Shown here: positions 60,927 to 64,000 of the stretch, in pieces
Layout of the letters: the number at the start of each line of letters is the position of its first letter
Position numbering within the stretch: position 1 is the first letter of the stretch
Assembly (NCBI GenBank): GCA_040904825.1
Contig: JBBDSU010000057.1
Span: 1 to 64,000, forward strand
Source of the DNA: JBBDSU01 sp040904825
GTDB lineage: Bacteria; Actinomycetota; Nitriliruptoria; Nitriliruptorales; Nitriliruptoraceae
Reading direction: 5' to 3'
DNA length: 64,000 nucleotides
The notes under the pieces: generated by a model
Databases searched by the model: none
The model's input: only the letters and a program-made list of their open reading frames with translations
What the model was told of the DNA's origin: nothing
Made by a program: the position numbers and the translations under genes

Positions 60927-62072
60927 TCACCCACCCTCATCCGACACTCGGACAATTCCCCAGCGGATTCCAGCGCGGTCTGACAGATCATCGAGGAGCA
61001 CCGGAGCCTGCCCCAACTGAGCAGGCCCGATAACGCCTGGCGGCACCGGTTGGGCCTGCCCACTCGTCGCGGCCAGTCGCTCAGCAGCCGCAACGGCACT
61101 CTGCGCGGTGAAGCCATACATGTCGGTCCCTGCCACCCATGCGCGCGCAAGCTGGGCAGGAACCGTAGAGCCGGCGTCGTCGTGAGCTACTTCAGCAATG
61201 ACGCTCCATCTTGTCGTGGTTCGAGCGGCCTGATCAGGTTCTGCAGTCGACGACGTCACACGACGACGAACGAATCGGCCGACAGTTTCGTAGCGACCGA
61301 GAGAAGCGATGGCCTGCATCGCCTCGGCCTGCCATCCCTTGACGGCCACGTAGGTCCGAACCGTCGCCAGTGACGGATAGGCCAGCGGCAGCGTGATCGC
61401 CTCGCCGCCAGGGATACCGGCAACCTGTCGAGGCCCGAGTGGCGGCGGGAACCACGCGAGGCGGCGGACTTCACCAGGCCACTCGTCGACCAAACGGCCA
61501 TTGACGCGCGCCAATCCGGTACGACCGATCATCGATGCCAACGTCGCGCGCGTTCCACGTGACGATCGTGGAGCGCCATCTGACGCTCGACCAACGGCGT
61601 ACGACACATGCGCAGTGGTCGCGTCGTGAACTTCGGCTGCGGCAACGGCTGTCGCGAGATTGCCGGGGACGAAATCGAAACCCATGGCTGGAATCGCGGT
61701 AATCCCCGAGGCGACGAACTGATCGTGACGGGACTCGACAAGCCATCGAATAAAGGACTGCTCACCCGTGATGTCGACGTAGTGAATGCCGCAGTCCAGC
61801 ACGGTGTCGACCACACCTCGGCCCACGTGATCGAACGGTCCGGCCGTCGCGATCACTACCCTGGCATCGGCCACGGCCCGGCGCAAGGTGCCCGTATCAG
61901 TCACGTCGGCGATGCGCACATCCATGCGGTCAACGACATCTGCTGGATACACGGTCGATAGCCGGGCTTGATCCCGGATGATCGCGACGGGGCGGTGTCC
62001 GCGCTCGATCAAGGCTCGAACAATGAGCCGGCCGGTGAATCCGGTGGCTCCGATGACTGCGATGGGTTGCAC
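60927..62072 (-). CDS. Saccharopine-dehydrogenase-like NAD(P)-binding protein
   Basis: A 381-residue oxidoreductase-like protein with an N-terminal Rossmann fold (IAVIGATGFTGRLIVRALIE) and family pattern VVIATAGPFDHVGRGVVDTV, then DCGIHYVDITGEQSFIRWLV and AIPAMGFDFVPGNLATAVAA. This group includes saccharopine-dehydrogenase-like and trans-acting enoyl reductases of mycobacterial lipid synthesis (Rv2449c type). The substrate is unknown. ATG at 62072. Divergent from the next gene over 170 bases that hold a long inverted repeat. Confidence 0.88.
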   Translation of the reverse strand: MQPIAVIGATGFTGRLIVRALIERGHRPVAIIRDQARLSTVYPADVVDRMDVRIADVTDTGTLRRAVADARVVIATAGPFDHVGRGVVDTVLDCGIHYVDITGEQSFIRWLVESRHDQFVASGITAIPAMGFDFVPGNLATAVAAAEVHDATTAHVSYAVGRASDGAPRSSRGTRATLASMIGRTGLARVNGRLVDEWPGEVRRLAWFPPPLGPRQVAGIPGGEAITLPLAYPSLATVRTYVAVKGWQAEAMQAIASLGRYETVGRFVRRRVTSSTAEPDQAARTTTRWSVIAEVAHDDAGSTVPAQLARAWVAGTDMYGFTAQSAVAAAERLAATSGQAQPVPPGVIGPAQLGQAPVLLDDLSDRAGIRWGIVRVSDEGG

Positions 62073-62127
62073 GCTCAGCCTCGTTGTCGCCAGTATCTCA
62101 ACAAGGTAGGCCGCCTAGTGCCACGCC

Positions 62128-62155
62128 AGTCGAGTCGAGGATGCTCGACTCGACT
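62128..62155. repeat. Perfect 12-bp inverted repeat in divergent promoter region
   Basis: AGTCGAGTCGAG, four-base loop GATG, then the exact complement CTCGACTCGACT. Each arm is itself built from the repeated unit GTCGA. It lies 56 bases before the saccharopine-dehydrogenase-like gene and 87 bases before the gene to the right. It may be an operator or an RNA hairpin; there is no T tract on either side. Confidence 0.7.
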
Positions 62156-62242
62156 GCTGCAACGTGCAACGATCATCCGCCAACCACCTCGACTGCCACG
62201 TACCTAGACCACTGAGCGTCGACGACACACAAGGCCCGAGCC

Positions 62243-62710
62243 GTGTTGACCGCACTCTCCCTGAACACTGATGTGGATCCCGCGCTGGTGGGAGCCGTGT
62301 TGGTGCGGCATCCTGTCGCACCAGTCGAATGGTGGCGCGAGCTGCCCCAAGTGCCCGGCTCGACCATCGTCACCGCCAGCTTTCCGGCTCCACCTGGGGC
62401 GCGCAACTCACGCCGCCGGCCCTCCTCAAACGGCGCAGGACCAACCAACATTCTCGACGCCCGAACGGGCGGTTACCAGCAGATCTTCGCGCCTTACCCG
62501 CCAGGTCTTCTGGGGCCGGGCGAGGAGCCAAGCGCGGATGTGCTCGTGACGGCAGTGATGAGGGAAACCCACGAGCAATGGTGGACCGAACTCCGAGGTC
62601 GCGCACACCGCGTCTTCGATCTACGCATGGGTCCTGTCCTCGCCGTCTTCGAGTCTGTTCTCGCTCGTCATCTCGATGCCCTTGGACAGCGACCCGACCC
62701 GCGATCGTGA
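62243..62710 (+). CDS. Protein of unknown function, 155 residues
   Basis: Starts at GTG 62243 with a weak AAGG about eight bases upstream. Third codon positions are rich in G and C, as in the neighbours, and the frame fills the gap between the 12-bp inverted repeat and the YqeY-like gene. Features: APVEWWRELPQVPGSTIVTA near the N-terminus, a proline/arginine-rich middle, and a C-terminal helix pair with EQWWTELRGRAHRVFDLR. No signal peptide or membrane segment. I know no family for it. Confidence 0.55.
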   Translation: MLTALSLNTDVDPALVGAVLVRHPVAPVEWWRELPQVPGSTIVTASFPAPPGARNSRRRPSSNGAGPTNILDARTGGYQQIFAPYPPGLLGPGEEPSADVLVTAVMRETHEQWWTELRGRAHRVFDLRMGPVLAVFESVLARHLDALGQRPDPRS

Positions 62711-62793
62711 CGACGCGACGGCCAACGTTCAAGCCCCTGCCTCCACCATGATCTACTTGCATCCACACGGCACACAACCTTAGGCACAACACC

Positions 62794-63252
62794 ATGAGCC
62801 TCCACGACGACATAGAACATGACCTTCACGCGGCCATGAAGGCACGAGACAAAGACAAGACGTCCGCGCTGAGGATGGTGATCGCTGCACTGAAGAATCG
62901 CGCGGTCGCCGACGGCCTGAGCCCCCAGGGACGCCTCTCCGACGACGTCGTCCAGCAAGTCCTCGGCACCGAGGCGAAGCGGCGGACAGAAGCTGCCGAT
63001 GCATTCGCAAACGCCGGCCGCACCGATCAGGCGGCGCGCGAACGTGCCGAAGCTGACCTCTACGCGCAGTACCTGCCAGAACCGTTGAGCGACGACGAGA
63101 TTGCCGCCGTCGTCGACCGCGCCATCGCCGCCAGTGGTGCTGACGGCCCCCAGCAGATGGGGCAGGTCATGAAGGCGGTCATGGCAGAGATCGGCGGCCG
63201 AGCTGACGGAGCGAAAGTCTCAGCTTTGGTGCGCCAGCGTCTGACCGGCTGA
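62794..63252 (+). CDS. YqeY/GatB-tail-domain protein
   Basis: A 152-residue helical protein. Family features: LHDDIEHDLHAAMKARDKDK, TSALRMVIAALKNRAV, AKRRTEAADAFANAGRTDQA, EADLYAQYLPEPLSDDEI and QMGQVMKAVMAEIGGRADGA. The YqeY domain is also the tail of GatB amidotransferase subunits and may bind tRNA; stand-alone copies have no proven function. It has no operon partner. After its stop the next 418 bases hold the cobalamin riboswitch region. Confidence 0.95.
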   Translation: MSLHDDIEHDLHAAMKARDKDKTSALRMVIAALKNRAVADGLSPQGRLSDDVVQQVLGTEAKRRTEAADAFANAGRTDQAARERAEADLYAQYLPEPLSDDEIAAVVDRAIAASGADGPQQMGQVMKAVMAEIGGRADGAKVSALVRQRLTG

Positions 63253-63349
63253 CGCCTTCGCAAGGCTGGGAGCGTGGCGCCCGCGTAGTTGCCTGCCTGG
63301 ACAAGATGTGCTCTAGTGCCGAAGTGCTCCGCTGAGGTGGAGCACTTGA

Positions 63350-63515
63350 CAACCAAGTTGGTCGTTGCGCAGGGGAAGTCCGGTGGGAAACCGGCGCTGA
63401 CCCGCAACCGTGAGTCGACCGTCACTGCTCCGTACGTCAAGGTGCCATCAGGCACATGCAACGGACGGCGAGTGACAGAGCGACGAGCCGGGATACCTGT
63501 GTAGCGACGAGCGGC
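63350..63515 (+). ncRNA. Cobalamin riboswitch
   Basis: The aptamer core GGGAAGTCCGGTGGGAAACC (63373-63392) followed by GGCGCTGACCCGCAACCGTGA, and the B12 box GAGCCGGGATACCTG at 63485-63499, are diagnostic. Edges are approximate. A possible promoter is TTGCCT (63289-63294) and TCTAGT (63312-63317), 17 bases apart. A strong hairpin follows at 63573-63605, so adenosyl- or other cobalamin should cut transcription of the gene at 63671. Confidence 0.96.
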
Positions 63516-63572
63516 TCCTTCCATCCGTCGAGGTATACGGGGCGGAGCCCGGACGCGACCTGTCCGAGCGCC

Positions 63573-63605
63573 CGCCCTCCTACGCATTTCATGCGTAGGA
63601 GGGCG
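63573..63605 (+). terminator. Riboswitch expression-platform terminator
   Basis: CGCCCTCCTACGCAT and its exact complement enclose a three-base TTC loop, a 15-bp stem. It lies between the riboswitch and the start at 63671. Followed by TCGTCGTTCG, not a full T tract. GGCTCC (63513-63518) upstream could pair with GGAGCC (63544-63549), a candidate for the alternative structure. Confidence 0.8.
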
Positions 63606-63670
63606 TCGTCGTTCGTGGGCATCCGTACGGGCCATTCCGTCACGGATCGCTCACGAAAGGTCACATACTC

Positions 63671-64000
63671 ATGCAATCCCTCTCTGTCCGTCGTCACCCG
63701 TCGGACTTCACGACCAGATTGATCGCCACCATCATGGCGATAGGTCTGCTTCTCGTTCCCACAACTGCTGTGGCATCGACCGGTGATCCGGCACAAGCGG
63801 CCGCAGGCTGGCTTGCCGAAGAACTCGTCGATGGTGAGCGACTTGTTGGCTCATGGACCGACAGCGAAGGTCGGGTCAACGAGTTCGATGATCATGGCGG
63901 TACCGCAGACGTCGTGTTCGCGCTATCGGCGGCACAGGTCGCTGCTCCTCAGATCCGAACCGCAACTGACTGGCTCATCGCTGAGGCAGGGATGTACACC
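63671..64000 (+). CDS. Secreted transcobalamin-like / prenyltransferase-fold protein (partial)
   Basis: The first 110 residues of a gene that runs past the window. ATG 63671 has AAAGG about ten bases upstream. Residues 1-35 form a Sec signal peptide (basic start, LIATIMAIGLLLVPTTAVA, cut after AVA). The mature part AAGWLAEELVDGERLVGSW, then GGTADVVFALSAAQV and TATDWLIAEAG looks like the repeats of the alpha6/alpha6 prenyltransferase/squalene-oxidase fold shared with transcobalamin and intrinsic factor. Being under a cobalamin riboswitch, it is a candidate extracellular B12-binding protein; a transporter is expected downstream. Fold and role are inferred; the C-terminal half is not seen. Confidence 0.75.
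   Translation, partial: MQSLSVRRHPSDFTTRLIATIMAIGLLLVPTTAVASTGDPAQAAAGWLAEELVDGERLVGSWTDSEGRVNEFDDHGGTADVVFALSAAQVAAPQIRTATDWLIAEAGMYT

Overview
The window is chromosomal DNA from a high-GC actinobacterium. Evidence: glnA/glnE/glnA2 with panB nearby (a mycobacterial-type gene order), the actinobacterial imuA'-imuB-dnaE2 mutasome with a perfect LexA box, a DosS/DosR-type heme-sensor two-component pair, a sufR-led Suf operon, MoeZ, and many GTG and TTG starts. I cannot name a genus. I see no rRNA, tRNA, insertion sequence, prophage or CRISPR array; the gene content is core-like.

Layout. 1-0.7 kb: 3' end of glnA and its terminator. 0.8-7.4 kb, mainly minus strand: small unknown gene, beta-lactamase-fold serine hydrolase, class I fructose-bisphosphate aldolase, a cNMP-binding-domain histidine kinase tightly coupled to a response-regulator/thioredoxin-reductase-like fusion, and a CPPED1-like phosphoesterase. 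7.6-9.6 kb: DUF2237 protein, tiny basic protein, and a cyclase-like/SRPBCC protein (DUF2652) with no canonical start codon clear of dnaE2. 9.7-15.6 kb: SOS mutagenesis cassette. 15.6-20.8 kb: HAD phosphatase, glnE, glnA2. 20.9-28 kb: nadE, panB, cobalamin adenosyltransferase, nadB, IclR regulator, clpP. 28-33 kb: SDR, HSL-type hydrolase, NYN-LOTUS RNA-associated protein, MFS transporter, DsbA-like protein. 33.3-38.6 kb: DosS/DosR homologues surrounded by three DosR-box-like sites preceding an SRPBCC-like gene, a PNPOx-like gene and a three-cupredoxin multicopper oxidase. 38.7-43.5 kb: TPP riboswitch followed by thiamine pyrophosphokinase and a thiamine ABC transporter. 43.6-46.8 kb: OsmC, MoeZ, thiolase. 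46.9-54.3 kb: sufR-sufB-sufD-Rieske-sufC-sufS-sufU-sufT operon with promoter and palindromic operator. 54.3-60.8 kb: overlapping operon of a membrane protein, RecD2 helicase, circularly permuted ATP-grasp, alpha-E protein and transglutaminase. 60.9-64 kb: saccharopine-dehydrogenase-like protein, a 12-bp inverted repeat, unknown gene, YqeY-like protein, then a cobalamin riboswitch with a strong terminator in front of a secreted, transcobalamin-like protein cut by the window end.

How the parts fit. GlnE modifies the adenylylation tyrosine present in the first glutamine synthetase; GlnA2 lacks it. ImuA', ImuB and DnaE2 form one damage-induced mutagenic polymerase complex. The Suf genes make Fe-S clusters under a probable Fe-S-sensing repressor. 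The TPP and cobalamin riboswitches tie vitamin uptake to vitamin supply. The DosS/DosR region looks like a compact hypoxia/NO regulon. The least characterised items are the cobalamin-riboswitch-controlled secreted protein at the right edge, the cysteine-less RR-reductase/cNMP-kinase pair, and the cyclase-like gene with an unclear start.
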